From CAVUQH01 sp963774445 (GTDB lineage Bacteria > Myxococcota_A > Polyangia > Haliangiales > Haliangiaceae), in NCBI GenBank assembly GCA_963774445.1, contig CAVZFC010000016.1:124001-188000 (forward strand): a DNA stretch of 64,000 bases, in the 5' to 3' direction. The position numbers and the translations under genes were made by a program. The notes beneath the pieces are model-generated. The model was not told the DNA's origin, searched no databases, and was given only the letters and a program-made list of their open reading frames with translations. Shown here in pieces: positions 9,899 to 21,217 of the stretch; position 1 is the first letter of the stretch; the number at the start of each line of letters is the position of its first letter.

Positions 9899-12800
9899 AG
9901 CAACGTGCCGCTGCCCGGACCGCCCTGGCGGCCGGTGTCACAGCAGCCGCCGTCGTCGCTGGCTCCCGGCGGGCTGCCGAAGCCAATCGGCTGGACCAGG
10001 TTGCCGGTATTGCGGTCATCGTGGTGGAAGCTGGCCCAGTCGACGCGGCCGTCGGTCTTGCCGCCGGTGTTCCACACGTACAGCCAGCCGTCGCGATTGG
10101 CCACCGCCACCTCCAGGGTGCCGTCACCGTCGAGATCGCCCACGGCCGGCGACGAGATGATCCAGCCGCCCGTGAACTTGGGCCAGCCGGCCGGTTGCTC
10201 GCCGTTGGCGTTCCACGCGCGCAGGTAGTAGCCGCCCGATCCCGACAGCACCTCTGGCTTGCCGTCGCCGTCGACGTCGGCCACCGCCGGGTTCATGAAG
10301 AACTGGTGGTCGTCGGTGCGTTGGGGAAAGCCCGGCAGGTATTGCAGGCTCTTGGTGTTCCACGCACCTACATGGTGGTCGATGTTGACCCGGCCGCCGG
10401 AGCTGGCGAACGCCTCGGCGAAGCCGATGCCGGCGCCGCCCCAGACGATGTCGACCGTGCCGTCGTTGTCCAGGTCGCCGGCGCTGCCGTCGGCGATGGC
10501 GACGAACGACGGGATGTCGTCGGAGTTGGACATCGGTCCGTACGGATCGTTGGTGACCGTGCCGATCAGCGTGCCGTCGCCGCGGATCATGGTCGGCAGC
10601 CCGACGATGCCGGCGACCGCGACGTCGACCGTGCCGTCGCCGTCGAAGTCGGCCATCACCGGCGAGTTGGGCAGGCCGTTGCCGACCGCCGGCAGCACCG
10701 ACACCGTGGTCAGGCTGCGCGGCCAGCCGGGCAGGATCGAGCCGTCCGGGTCGAGGGCGTATTCGCGGCCTCGGCCGGCGTAATCCTCGTTGGTACCGAC
10801 GACGATCTCGGGCGCGCCGTCGCCGTCGATGTCGCCCAGCGCCGGGGTCTGGATGATCCGCCGCCGCTGGTCGCCGTCGGAAAGCAGCACCGGCCAGCCG
10901 GCCATCGGCGTGCCGTCCTGGTGCCAGACGTAGACGTGAGCGTCCAGCGCCGCGACGATGATCTCCAGGGTGCCGTCGCCGTCCAGGTCGCCCAGCACCG
11001 GGGCCGAGAAGACGCCGGAGTCCAGGGTCCAGTTCTCGTTGGTCTGCTCGATGTTGGCGCGGTCGAGGGTCACCGGGAAGCCGTCGCGCAGGGTGCCGTC
11101 GGCGCCCCAGGCGAACACCTCTCCCTCGAAGCTGGCGGCGACGATGCTCGGGCCGTCCGGCCCGTCGCCGTCGAGGTCGCCGACCGCCAGCGCCTGCAGG
11201 ACGAAGCTCTTCGGGATCCGGATCGACGGCGCCCGAGGCCATCGCCGCGGTGGCGCGGTGGTTGTTCGGGTTCGACTCGCGGAAGTGGCTGATGGTCGGC
11301 AGGTGCTGAGGCCAGCCTGGCTTCTCGGCGCCGTCGCCGTCGAAGACGTGGATCGTGCCGGCGCCGTCGGCGTAGACCAGCTCCATGGCGCCGTCGCCGT
11401 CGAGATCGGTGATCGTGGGTGACGCCTCGCCGCCGCCGTCCAGGTGGATGGGGAAGCCGTCGCGCAGCTCGGGGTCGCGCTGGATGTGGAAGGCGCGGCG
11501 GATCTCGCCCTGGGTGCCGTCACGGGTGGTGTCGCTCGAGTGCAGCGTCACCCGCACTCGCACGGTGACCATGAACCGATTCACGTCGACGTCCGGCTCG
11601 GGCAGGGTCGGGTTGTCGACGTCCAGCCCGGAGACGTCCCAGGTGGCCAGGGTGCCCTCGATCGGCTGGGTCTCGTCGGTGCCTTCGGACAGCGTCGTCC
11701 AGTCCTCGGGGAACGGCTCGATGCCCGGCGCCCACTCGACCACGTAGTCGTACGAGTCGAACAGTGCCGGCCGGTAGGAGATGTTGCCGGTGATGTTGAC
11801 CGACGGCGTGCGGTCGGGATTGATCACCTGGAACCAGGCCGGCTCCCAGACGTCGACCACCGGCGGGATGCGCAGGTCGAGCACGGCGTCGACCGCGTTG
11901 CGGGTGTTGGTGCGGCCGTAGCCGAACCGCTTCTCCCAGCCGGGATAGGTCTCGTACTTGGTCGGATCGCTGGCGTCGGCCGGGTCGTAGATGTCGTCGA
12001 CCGTGGTCAGCAAGAGCTGCTTGATCTCCTCGCCGCTGAGCAGGCGCGCGCCGACCGGGTCGGTCGGCGCGCGCTGCTCGCCGGCCGGGTCGAGGCCGGC
12101 GGCCAGCGCCGCCGACTGCACCAGGCCGACGATGCCCGAGGTCTTGCCGGTCGCCTCGGACGAGCAGGCGGTGCCCGGCGTCGACAACAGCAGCTGGGCG
12201 CCGTAGTTGGTGCAGTTGTTAAAGGCCAGGAAGGTGGTCGAGGCGTCGCGGCTGGTCTTGTCGTAGGTGTTGGCGTGGACGTAGATGGTGTGGTTGACCG
12301 AGCCGGGCAGGTTGGCGTGGAAGCTGTCCTCGTCGGCCGCCGACGCGACCACGGCGACATTTTGCTTCCACGCGTACTCGATCGCCTCGTGCGCCAGCGG
12401 CGGGTTGTTGATGGCGCCCAGCGCCTCCTGGATGATCGTGGCGCCCGAGTCGACGGCGAAGATCGCCGCGACGCCGAAGTCGTTGGCGTCGACCACGAAC
12501 GAGTCACCCGCGCGGACCATGATCACCGTGCACTCGGGGCAGACGCCGGCGTCGGAGATGCCGTTGTTGGTCTCGGCTACCGAGTCCTTGGCCTCGCCGG
12601 TGCCGTGGCCGAAGTCGGTGTCGTCGGCCGGGTCGTTGTCGTCGCGAAAGGCGTCCCAGCCGCTGATGTCGTCGGTCCAGCCGTTGCCGTCGTCGTCGAC
12701 GGTGTCGGACCAGAGCATGATCAGATCTTCGGGATCGAGCAGGCCGTTGCCGTTGGCGTCCGACAGCCCCGGGTCGCAGATCGTGTCCGGGGTCGGCAGC

Positions 12801-13267
12801 GCGTGGCCGGTGGCGGTGGTGTAGTCCTGAATGTTGAAGTAGCCGTCGCCGTTGACATCGTACGGATCGGTCCCGGCGGCGACGCCGCACGCCGCGTCGG
12901 GCACCGGCAGCTCGCCGCGGTTGAGATAGAACTTGTTGACCAGGTCGCGCTCGTTCCAGCGGATGCCCGAGTCCAGGACCGCGATCAGCACCCGGCGGTC
13001 GCCGATGGTCTTTTGCCAGGCGCGGTCGGCGTGCATGCCGGCGCCGATCGACGCCTCGTAGTCGCTGACCTTGCCGACGTTGGCGTCCGGCATCCAGCTC
13101 CACAGGTTCCACTGCCCGGCGTAGCCCGGATCGTTGGGCCAGTTGTTCGAATCCTTCATGTCGGCGCCGTCGGCGGGCGGCCAGCCGGCGTGGGCCGGTC
13201 GGGCGCTCAGCGCGGTCGCCGCGACAGCCGTGAACGCAATCCAGCGAATCCAAGTCGATGTACGCAC
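9847..13267 (-). CDS. Secreted S8 (subtilisin-like) peptidase with VCBS/FG-GAP repeats and MYXO-CTERM tail, one frameshift
   Basis: The GTG at 13267 has GAGGGGAG five bases upstream and begins a signal peptide (SARPAHA). Catalytic candidates are Asp99 (VLIAVLDSGI), His221 (DFGHGTGEAK) and Ser369/370 in CSSEATG, which sits where GTSMATP is usual. After the protease domain come about eight D-x-DGDG calcium-type motifs (DLDGDGTLEI, DIDGDGAPEI, DFDGDGTVDV) of a VCBS/FG-GAP propeller. The C-terminus is a GCCDTG segment, a hydrophobic stretch and RRRRSRR, a MYXO-CTERM-like anchor used for surface display in myxobacteria. The frame breaks by one extra base near 11212-11216; correction joins VDPDP to KSFVLQALAVGDLDG. 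The repaired length is about 1140 aa. The gene is divergent from the flippase gene. Confidence 0.8.
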
Positions 13268-13372
13268 GCTTACTCCCCTCGCTTGCCGCGGGGAGTCTTG
13301 CACGCCGCCCGCGATTCCCACAATCCCGAATGTTGCCCGCGGGATCCGCCGATGTTACCCACGGAGGACACC

Positions 13373-14989
13373 ATGGCGGACGACGCCCCGACACCCCAGC
13401 AGCCCGCAGCGGCCAGCGAGGCCCGGCAGGCCGGCCGCGGCGTCATCTACATCGCCCTGGCCAAGCTCTATTTCATGGTGGCCGGAGCGGTCATCGAGTT
13501 CCGCCTGCCGGCGATCCTGGCCAACACGGTTTTCGGCGCGTACGCGGTGGTCGCCTCGATGGTGTCGCCGCTCAACAACGTCCTCATCACCGGCACCATT
13601 CAGTCGGTCAGCCGCTTCACCGCGCGCGACGCCTCGCGCGCCCGCGCCGTGCAGCGCGCCGGCTTCCGCATGCAGCTGTGGATCGGCCTGCCGGTGGCGG
13701 CGCTGTTCATCGCCCTGGCGCCGGTGTTCGCCTGGTTCTTCCACGACCCGTCCAAGACCGGCCCGCTGATGCTGGCCGGCCTCATCGTTGCCGGCTACGC
13801 GATGTACGCGGTGATGATCGGCGTGGCCAACGGTCGCCGCGACTTCCACAAACAGGCCGCCCTCGACGTGACCATGGCGACCCTGCGCGCGGCTGGCATC
13901 CTCGGGCTGTCGATCGCCGGCTTCGGGTTGTACGGCGCCATCGGCGGCTGGCTGGGCGCGACGGTCGGCATCCTCCTGGTGTCGTCGCTGATCATCGGCC
14001 TACCCGGGCGCCGCGCCGAGGGCGAGGAAGCCCAGCCGGTCGCGCCGTTGGCGTCGTTCTTCGCCGGCGTCGCCGTCTACCTGATCCTCCTCAACCTGCT
14101 CATGTTCGTCGACCAGCTGTTGCTCAAGCGGCTGATCACCGAGTGGTTCACTGCCCATGCCGCGCAGAGCCACGACGCCCTCCAGCGGATGATTGGCTGG
14201 GCCCACGTGCACATCGCCAGCAGCGCGGCCGAGCTGGCCGACGGCCAGGTCGGCTACTACCGCGCGGTGCAGAACCTGGCGCGGCTGTCGTACCAGGCGA
14301 TCATCGCGGTGACCTTCGTCGTCTTCCCGCTGATCTCGCGGTCGACCTTCGCCGACGACCGCGACGCGACCAAGCGCTACATCGCCACGACGATGCGCTA
14401 TTCGCTGATCTTCGCCACTGCCATCGCGGTGGTCTTCGCCGCCAACCCGCAGCCGCTGCTCGACATCCCGTACGCCGCCGACTACGCCCGGGTCGGCGCC
14501 CCGGCGCTGGCCGCGCTGGCGCTGGGCAACGTCGCCTTCTCGGTCTTCGCCATCGCCGGCACCATCCTCAACGGTGCCGGGCTGACGCGCACGGCGATCA
14601 TCGTGGCGGCGGTGACCCTGGCGGCGGCGGTGACGGCCAACGCCATCGTCATCCCGCGCTTCGACCCGGGGCGCGACGTCTTGCTCGCCTGCGCGTGCGC
14701 CACCGGCGGCTCGATGCTGCTCGGCGCCATCCTCGCCGGCTGGATGCTGCGCGCTCACATGGGCGCGTTCATGCCGCCGCTGACCTTGGTCCGGGTGGTG
14801 GTGGCGGCGGCCGCGGCGCTGGGCGTGGGCCGGGTGATCCCGTTCACCCGCCCGCTGATGACGCTGGTCGAGGCCTGCGCGGTCGGGCTCACGTTTCTGG
14901 TGGTGCTCATCGTCACCCGCGAGCTGACGCTGCGCGATCTGCGCGCCGTGCGCGAGGTCGTCGGTCGCAAGGGAGGAGGCAAGGCGTGA
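13373..14989 (+). CDS. Wzx/MurJ-like polysaccharide or lipid flippase (MATE/MOP superfamily)
   Basis: The product is 538 aa. The ATG at 13373 has ACGGAGGA six bases upstream; the open frame extends far upstream but only as a shadow of the peptidase gene. The protein has about 12-14 hydrophobic helices in the pattern of oligosaccharide flippases: an N-terminal Arg-rich loop after helix 3 (SRFTARDASRARAVQRAGFRMQ), an amphipathic pair in the middle, and small polar loops. This superfamily moves lipid-linked sugars across the inner membrane. The next gene starts inside its stop codon (GTGA), so the two are cotranscribed. No glycosyltransferase is nearby, so the substrate is unknown. Confidence 0.72.
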   Translation: MADDAPTPQQPAAASEARQAGRGVIYIALAKLYFMVAGAVIEFRLPAILANTVFGAYAVVASMVSPLNNVLITGTIQSVSRFTARDASRARAVQRAGFRMQLWIGLPVAALFIALAPVFAWFFHDPSKTGPLMLAGLIVAGYAMYAVMIGVANGRRDFHKQAALDVTMATLRAAGILGLSIAGFGLYGAIGGWLGATVGILLVSSLIIGLPGRRAEGEEAQPVAPLASFFAGVAVYLILLNLLMFVDQLLLKRLITEWFTAHAAQSHDALQRMIGWAHVHIASSAAELADGQVGYYRAVQNLARLSYQAIIAVTFVVFPLISRSTFADDRDATKRYIATTMRYSLIFATAIAVVFAANPQPLLDIPYAADYARVGAPALAALALGNVAFSVFAIAGTILNGAGLTRTAIIVAAVTLAAAVTANAIVIPRFDPGRDVLLACACATGGSMLLGAILAGWMLRAHMGAFMPPLTLVRVVVAAAAALGVGRVIPFTRPLMTLVEACAVGLTFLVVLIVTRELTLRDLRAVREVVGRKGGGKA

Positions 14990-15477
14990 ACAAGCTGCTC
15001 GTCACTGTTGGATTCCGCGTGGCGCTGGGGGCGGCCCTCGGCCTGGGCGCCTCGGCGTGCCTGTCGCGGGCCGCGCGCACCGAGGACTTCATGGTCTCGA
15101 TGCGCGGCTACAACGACGGCGTCCGCTGGCAGCGCTACGCCGCCGCCGCCTCGGCCGTGCCGGCCACCGAGCGCGACGCGTTCCTCGATGAGCGCGCCGA
15201 CCTGGAGGAGGAGCTGCGCATCGACGACTGGGAGCTCTTGCGGGTGAGCTACCAGGGGCAGCACCAGCAGCGCGCCGAGGTCCGGGTCCGGTACACCTGG
15301 CACCTGGACCGGGTCGGGCTGGTCAACGAAACCACGACCGTCCAGTCCTGGGAGCGCCGGGGCAAGCACTGGGTGATTGCCGAGGAAGTGCGCGCCCTGG
15401 GCCCGGAGATGCCCGGGGTCGCGGAACCGCCGCCAGAGGCCGCCGACGCCCGGGGAAGCGTCTCCGTCGACAGATAG
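14986..15477 (+). CDS. Small lipoprotein of unknown function, coupled to flippase gene
   Basis: The product is 163 aa. The GTG at 14986 overlaps the flippase TGA and has GGGAGGAGG six bases upstream. The N-terminus is a lipoprotein signal with a lipobox at LGASAC. The mature domain is a compact alpha+beta unit containing DGVRWQRYAAAASAVPA, DERADLEEELRIDDWELLRVSY and TVQSWERRGKHWVIAEE, which reads like an NTF2/SnoaL-like or similar small fold. I do not recognise the family with certainty. Overlap with the flippase and the giant TPR gene 55 bp downstream suggests one envelope-related transcription unit. It is probably anchored in the outer or inner membrane facing the periplasm. Confidence 0.65.
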   Translation: MNKLLVTVGFRVALGAALGLGASACLSRAARTEDFMVSMRGYNDGVRWQRYAAAASAVPATERDAFLDERADLEEELRIDDWELLRVSYQGQHQQRAEVRVRYTWHLDRVGLVNETTTVQSWERRGKHWVIAEEVRALGPEMPGVAEPPPEAADARGSVSVDR

Positions 15478-15532
15478 CCGGCACGGTCGCCCCGCGGCGC
15501 GAAATATCGTAGAATCTTCATCAGTTTCTGCG

Positions 15533-18500
15533 ATGAGCTTCGTCGAGCGGGGACAGGCTATGGTCACCCGCGGCCAGTACCAGGAGGCAGTAAAGACCTG
15601 TCGACTTGGCCTTCTGGCCGCCCCGACCAATGTCGAGGGACGCCTGGTCCTGGGCAGGGCGCTCGTAGCCTTGCGCCGTTACGACGAGGTGCTCGCGGAG
15701 ATGCGCGTCGCGCTCGAGGTCGATCCCGCCAGCGCCGACGCGCTGGCGCTGCGCGGCGAGGCGCTGTTGCGCAAGGGGGACGCCCTGCAGGCGTCCGACG
15801 TCTTGCACCAGGCGTCGGTCCTGTCGCCGGCCAGCGCCAGCATCGCCAACCTGCTGCAGGAGGCCGAGATCGCCTCGGCGGCGGCCGGCGGCGGCTTCGA
15901 CTCGTTCGACAACGCTGCCGACAGCATGACCAAGCACTATCCCGCGCACCGCGGCTTCGGCAGCAGCACGCCGGACTCCAAGTCGGTGACCAAGCCCAAC
16001 GACGCCACCGCTGTCGGCGGCGGGCCGGCGCCGGACCCGCTGGCTGGCGCCGACCGCTCGGGCACCATCGAGCTCGACCCCGATCTCGAAGGGATCGAGA
16101 TGGTCACCGACGACGAGCTCGGCCCCGTCATCGGGCCGCCGATCCAGGCGGCCGACTCGGCCTCGTTGCTGTCGGTCGGCGAGGACTCGGAGGTGATGGA
16201 GCTGTCGGGGTCCGATCTCCTGCCCGACAGCCGGGTCGGGCAGCTGCCGTCCAGCAGTGCGCTGGCCGGGGCGGCAAAGAGCTCCGCCGACGACCCCACC
16301 GCCGCCTATCGGCGCGGGCGCCTCGACGACTACCACGACGAGGCGCCGACCGTCGCCCGCGACAGCTTCGCCACCGGGGTGGGGACCGCGCCGGAGAGCC
16401 CGCTCAGCAAACCGGCCCTGCCGTTGCCGCGTGCGGCGCCGGCGATCGAGCGAGGCGACCCGTCGGCGCTGGTGCGCTCGGCCAAGGCGATCGACGAGAT
16501 GTTCCCCGAGGACGAATCGGGGGTGTCGAAGCTCGAGATCATCGATCCGCAGCCGGGCCGGGGGGCACCGGTGGTCCTGGACGACCCGGACGGCGGCAAT
16601 CCGCGCGCGCGCAGCGAGGACATGCGCGTGATCCGCGCCGGGCTGACCGTCGACCCCAGCACCGGCGGCAGGCGCGCAAATCCGCGCAAGCACCCGGCGG
16701 TCAAGGCGCCGCTGCCGCGGCCGGACGGCAGCCGCAGTCAGCCCGACGATCGCCACGACGAGACCGACTACGTGCGGCCCAAGGCGACGCCTCGGCCGAC
16801 CCGGCGCAAGCCGGCCGAGGTCGACCGGACCATCGGCGTCAGGCGGCGGCGCAAGCGCTCGCCGATGATCTACATCTACCTGCTCCTGGCGCTGGCGGTC
16901 GGCGCGGGCTCGGTGGTGCTGGGGCTGATGTGGCGCAACCAGCGCCGCGAGCAGCAGATCGGCGCGGCCGAGCGCGCGGCCGAGCGGGTGGCGCGCAAGG
17001 ATACCTACGACGCCTACCTCGACGCGGCGCGCATCGAGCACGAGATCTTGCGCCTGGACGACACGCCCCAGACCCGGGCCGCGGCCGCGCGCGCCGACGC
17101 CGCGCTGGCGGCCGAGTTCGGCGATGGTCGCGACAAGGTCGCCCAGCTGGTCAGCGGTCTGGGCACCTCGACCCTGGCCGATGCCCTGGCGGCGCGCGCA
17201 TACGCCGCCATCGCCCGCGCCGACGTCGACGCGGCCACGCGCGCCGCCGAAGAGCTGGCGGCCAAGCACGGCAACGATCCGATGGCCGCCTATCTGCGCG
17301 GTCGCGCCGCGCTCCTGGCCGACAAGCCGGAAGCGGCCGCCGACGCCTTCCGCGCCGCCCTGGAGGTCAACCCGCGGCCGCTGGTGTTCATCGGGCTGGG
17401 GCTGGCCGAGGAGGCGCGGGGCAAGCCGCACGAGGCCATCGCCGCGTTCGACCGCGCGCTCGGACTGGTGCCGGGGCACCCGTCGGCGACCATCCATCGC
17501 GCCCGGGTGGCCGCCCGCGCCGGGCAGGTGGAGGACCCGGCGCGGCTGGCCGAGACGCTGCGCAAGCTGGCCGCCGGCGACGTCCAGGGGGTGGGCATCT
17601 CGCTCGAGGAGCGGGCCTGGGCGGCGCTGTCGCTGTCCGAGATCGAGCTGGCCGCGGGCAACGTGGCCGACGCCGGCAAGGCGCTCGAGCAGGCGCAGGC
17701 CAACCGCCCCCCCGCGAGCTGGCCGTTCACCGAGGCGTTGATCCGCGGGCTCGTGCGCCTGGGCCACACCGACGACGCCAAGGCCGAGGCCGAGCGCGCG
17801 CGCACGGAGTTCCCGCATCGGCCCGAGCCGGTGGTCTTCCTCGCCCGCCTGTCGCTGGACCAGCGCGACGCCGCCGGAGCGATGAAGACCCTGGCCGAGG
17901 CGGGCGACATCAGCAAGAACCCCGAGGCCCTGGCGGTGCGCGGGCGCGCCCACCTGGCGCGGGAAGAGATCAAGGACGCGACCAGCGATCTCGACGCCGC
18001 CCTGAAGCTCGACCCGGATCTGCGCGAGGCCAAGGTGGCGCGCGCCCGGGTCTACCTGCGCACGGGCGAGGCCAAGGTCGCGGCCGACATGCTCGAGCCG
18101 CTCTACCAGCCCGACAGTCCGGTTGACCTGTCGCTGGCCTACGCCGCCGCGCTGCGCAAGATCGACCGCAAGCTCGACGCCCGCGACATCCTGCGCCGGC
18201 TGGAGAAGCGGCCGGACGCCGGCAGCAAGGTCTTCCTCGAGCTGGCCCGGCTGGAGCGCGCCGAGGGTGACGTGCGGTCGGCGCGCGAGTACTACACCAA
18301 GGCGATCCAGGCGGCGCCCAGCGACGTCCAGCCGCGGCTCGAAGCGGCGATCCTGGCGCTCGACACCGGAGACCGCGCGGGCGCGCGCGAGGCGATGGAG
18401 CAGCTGGTCAAGGACGCCCCCGACGACGGAGAGGTGCTGCTCGAGGCGGCCCGGGTGATGGCGATGAGCGGTGCGCCGGACAAGGCCGCCGAGCTGGTCG

Positions 18501-19207
18501 CCCGGGCGGACAAGACCACGGCGCCGCGGTGGAAGGTCGCGCGCGAGCAGGGCAGGGTTCTGATCAAACAGGCGCAGTACGACGCCGCGGTCGCGGCGCT
18601 GGAGAGCGCTGTCAGTCTCGAGCCCGACGACGGGGAGTCGCGCCTCTTGCTGATCGACGCCCACCTCTATCGCGAGGACGAGCCGGCGGCGCGCGCGGTG
18701 CTGCGCGGCATCCTCAAGGCGTTCCCCAACGGCGCCGAGGCGCACCTGGCCAAGGGCCGCCTGGATTTGTACAAGGACCGCGTCGGCGAGGCGCTGGCGT
18801 CGTTCAAGAAGGCGCGCAAGGTGCTCGATGCCGAGCGCGCCAGCCCACGCCAGCTAGCCAACGCCGCCCAGTGGCTGGGTCGCGTCTACTACTGGGACGA
18901 GAAGTTCGACGCCGCGCGGCGCTCGCTCAAGGAAGCCGTCACCCTCGACCCCAGCGATCCGGACGCCCACTACTTCCTCGGCCTGGTCGAGCTCGACTCG
19001 CGGCACAACAACTCGGCGATGCGCGCCTTCCAGCAGTCGGTGGACGTCGATCCGGTGTCCAACCCCGAGGCCTGGTTCTACCTGGGCGAGTCGTCGTTCC
19101 TGGCCCACAAGCGCAAGACCAGCCGCAAGGCGTTCGAGCACTACCTGGAGCTGCGGCCCAAGGGCGACCTGGCCGACGACGCCCGCAAGCGCCTGCGCCA
19201 GATGTAG
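15533..19207 (+). CDS. Large single-pass membrane protein with N- and C-terminal TPR repeats
   Basis: The product is 1224 aa from the ATG at 15533; the frame is open further upstream but inside the preceding gene. Residues 1-110 hold TPR-like helices (GQYQEAVKTCRLGLLAAP). Residues about 115-440 are disordered and acidic/Pro-rich. One transmembrane helix is at about 445-467 (MIYIYLLLALAVGAGSVVLG) after a Lys/Arg-rich stop-transfer (RRRRKR). Residues about 480-1224 carry many TPR units (for example FDRALGLVPGHPSA, LDAALKLDPDLREAK, KEAVTLDPSDPDAHYFLGL). TPR arrays are protein-binding scaffolds, so this looks like an inner-membrane platform with partners on both sides. It follows the flippase and lipoprotein genes and is convergent with the kinase gene. 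Confidence 0.75.
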   Translation: MSFVERGQAMVTRGQYQEAVKTCRLGLLAAPTNVEGRLVLGRALVALRRYDEVLAEMRVALEVDPASADALALRGEALLRKGDALQASDVLHQASVLSPASASIANLLQEAEIASAAAGGGFDSFDNAADSMTKHYPAHRGFGSSTPDSKSVTKPNDATAVGGGPAPDPLAGADRSGTIELDPDLEGIEMVTDDELGPVIGPPIQAADSASLLSVGEDSEVMELSGSDLLPDSRVGQLPSSSALAGAAKSSADDPTAAYRRGRLDDYHDEAPTVARDSFATGVGTAPESPLSKPALPLPRAAPAIERGDPSALVRSAKAIDEMFPEDESGVSKLEIIDPQPGRGAPVVLDDPDGGNPRARSEDMRVIRAGLTVDPSTGGRRANPRKHPAVKAPLPRPDGSRSQPDDRHDETDYVRPKATPRPTRRKPAEVDRTIGVRRRRKRSPMIYIYLLLALAVGAGSVVLGLMWRNQRREQQIGAAERAAERVARKDTYDAYLDAARIEHEILRLDDTPQTRAAAARADAALAAEFGDGRDKVAQLVSGLGTSTLADALAARAYAAIARADVDAATRAAEELAAKHGNDPMAAYLRGRAALLADKPEAAADAFRAALEVNPRPLVFIGLGLAEEARGKPHEAIAAFDRALGLVPGHPSATIHRARVAARAGQVEDPARLAETLRKLAAGDVQGVGISLEERAWAALSLSEIELAAGNVADAGKALEQAQANRPPASWPFTEALIRGLVRLGHTDDAKAEAERARTEFPHRPEPVVFLARLSLDQRDAAGAMKTLAEAGDISKNPEALAVRGRAHLAREEIKDATSDLDAALKLDPDLREAKVARARVYLRTGEAKVAADMLEPLYQPDSPVDLSLAYAAALRKIDRKLDARDILRRLEKRPDAGSKVFLELARLERAEGDVRSAREYYTKAIQAAPSDVQPRLEAAILALDTGDRAGAREAMEQLVKDAPDDGEVLLEAARVMAMSGAPDKAAELVARADKTTAPRWKVAREQGRVLIKQAQYDAAVAALESAVSLEPDDGESRLLLIDAHLYREDEPAARAVLRGILKAFPNGAEAHLAKGRLDLYKDRVGEALASFKKARKVLDAERASPRQLANAAQWLGRVYYWDEKFDAARRSLKEAVTLDPSDPDAHYFLGLVELDSRHNNSAMRAFQQSVDVDPVSNPEAWFYLGESSFLAHKRKTSRKAFEHYLELRPKGDLADDARKRLRQM

Positions 19208-19225
19208 CGCCGCGCGAAGCCGGGG

Positions 19226-20563
<1,338 letters not shown>

Positions 20564-20665
20564 CCTGTGCTGCGCTCAGCGGCCGACCGGCGACCTCGTG
20601 CCGGCGGCTACTATACCAGACGCCAGTAATGCGTAGCAAAGTCGAGCAGATGCGAACAGAAGGCG

Positions 20666-21025
20666 TCAGAGCCCCTTCTGTTCGCGCTCTTCCTTGCAGT
20701 CGATGCACAGGGTGGTGACCGGCCGGGCGAGCAACCGGTCGTAGCCGATCGGCTCGGAGCAGTCCTCGCATTCGTCGATTTCGCCCCGTTCGAGGCGGCC
20801 CAGGGCGTCGTCGATCTTGCCCAGAAGGAACTTCTCCCGGTCGTGTAGCCGCAAGGCGGTGGCGTACATCCACTCCTCGGTGCTCTCGTCCATGGAGTCG
20901 CGGCCGACGGCGTCGCGGTCGCGGTTCATGCTCAGTCCCAGGGCTTGCGCCGCGTTGACCAGCAACCGCTTGCGCTCGCTCTCGAGCCTGGTCTTGATGT
21001 CCTCGGTTTGCTCGTTGGTGAGCAT
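20666..21025 (-). CDS. TraR/DksA-family C4 zinc-finger protein
   Basis: The product is 119 aa. An N-terminal coiled-coil hairpin (TNEQTEDIKTRLESERKRLL) is followed by a C4 zinc finger: CEDC, then CIDC about 20 residues later, within the pattern GEIDECEDCSEPIGYDRLLA. Members bind RNA polymerase through the secondary channel and modulate transcription with ppGpp. The acidic tip typical of DksA (DxxDxA) is represented only loosely by DRDAVGRDSMDESTE, so this may be a general TraR/DksA paralogue rather than DksA itself. It lies between the kinase and the divergent HEAT gene. It is too short for a full DksA (about 150 aa), which supports the smaller TraR-like class. Confidence 0.82.
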   Translation of the reverse strand: MLTNEQTEDIKTRLESERKRLLVNAAQALGLSMNRDRDAVGRDSMDESTEEWMYATALRLHDREKFLLGKIDDALGRLERGEIDECEDCSEPIGYDRLLARPVTTLCIDCKEEREQKGL

Positions 21026-21217
21026 GATCGCTCCGAGTGTACGGAGCTGGGCAGACGGCCGTCAATACAAAGGGTTGCGGCATTTTTTCCAGGTGCGGGG
21101 CGGTCCTGGGGCCGGAGGGGGCCAGAAATAGACCCCGGGCGGCCCTCGTTCGTTTGCAGGGACGCACCGGCCGTCCAGTTCCGACTGCATGCGCTGCAAA
21201 CACCCTGGGGGAGCTCC

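Noticed and set aside
11444..13372. N-terminal extension of the flippase frame
   Set aside because: It lies antisense inside the peptidase gene. The ribosome site and hydrophobic start support the ATG at 13373.
15521..18745. Long minus-strand open frame (1074 codons) across the TPR gene
   Set aside because: It shares the codon phase of a GC-rich gene on the other strand, has no signal or motif, and opposes a clear TPR coding frame.
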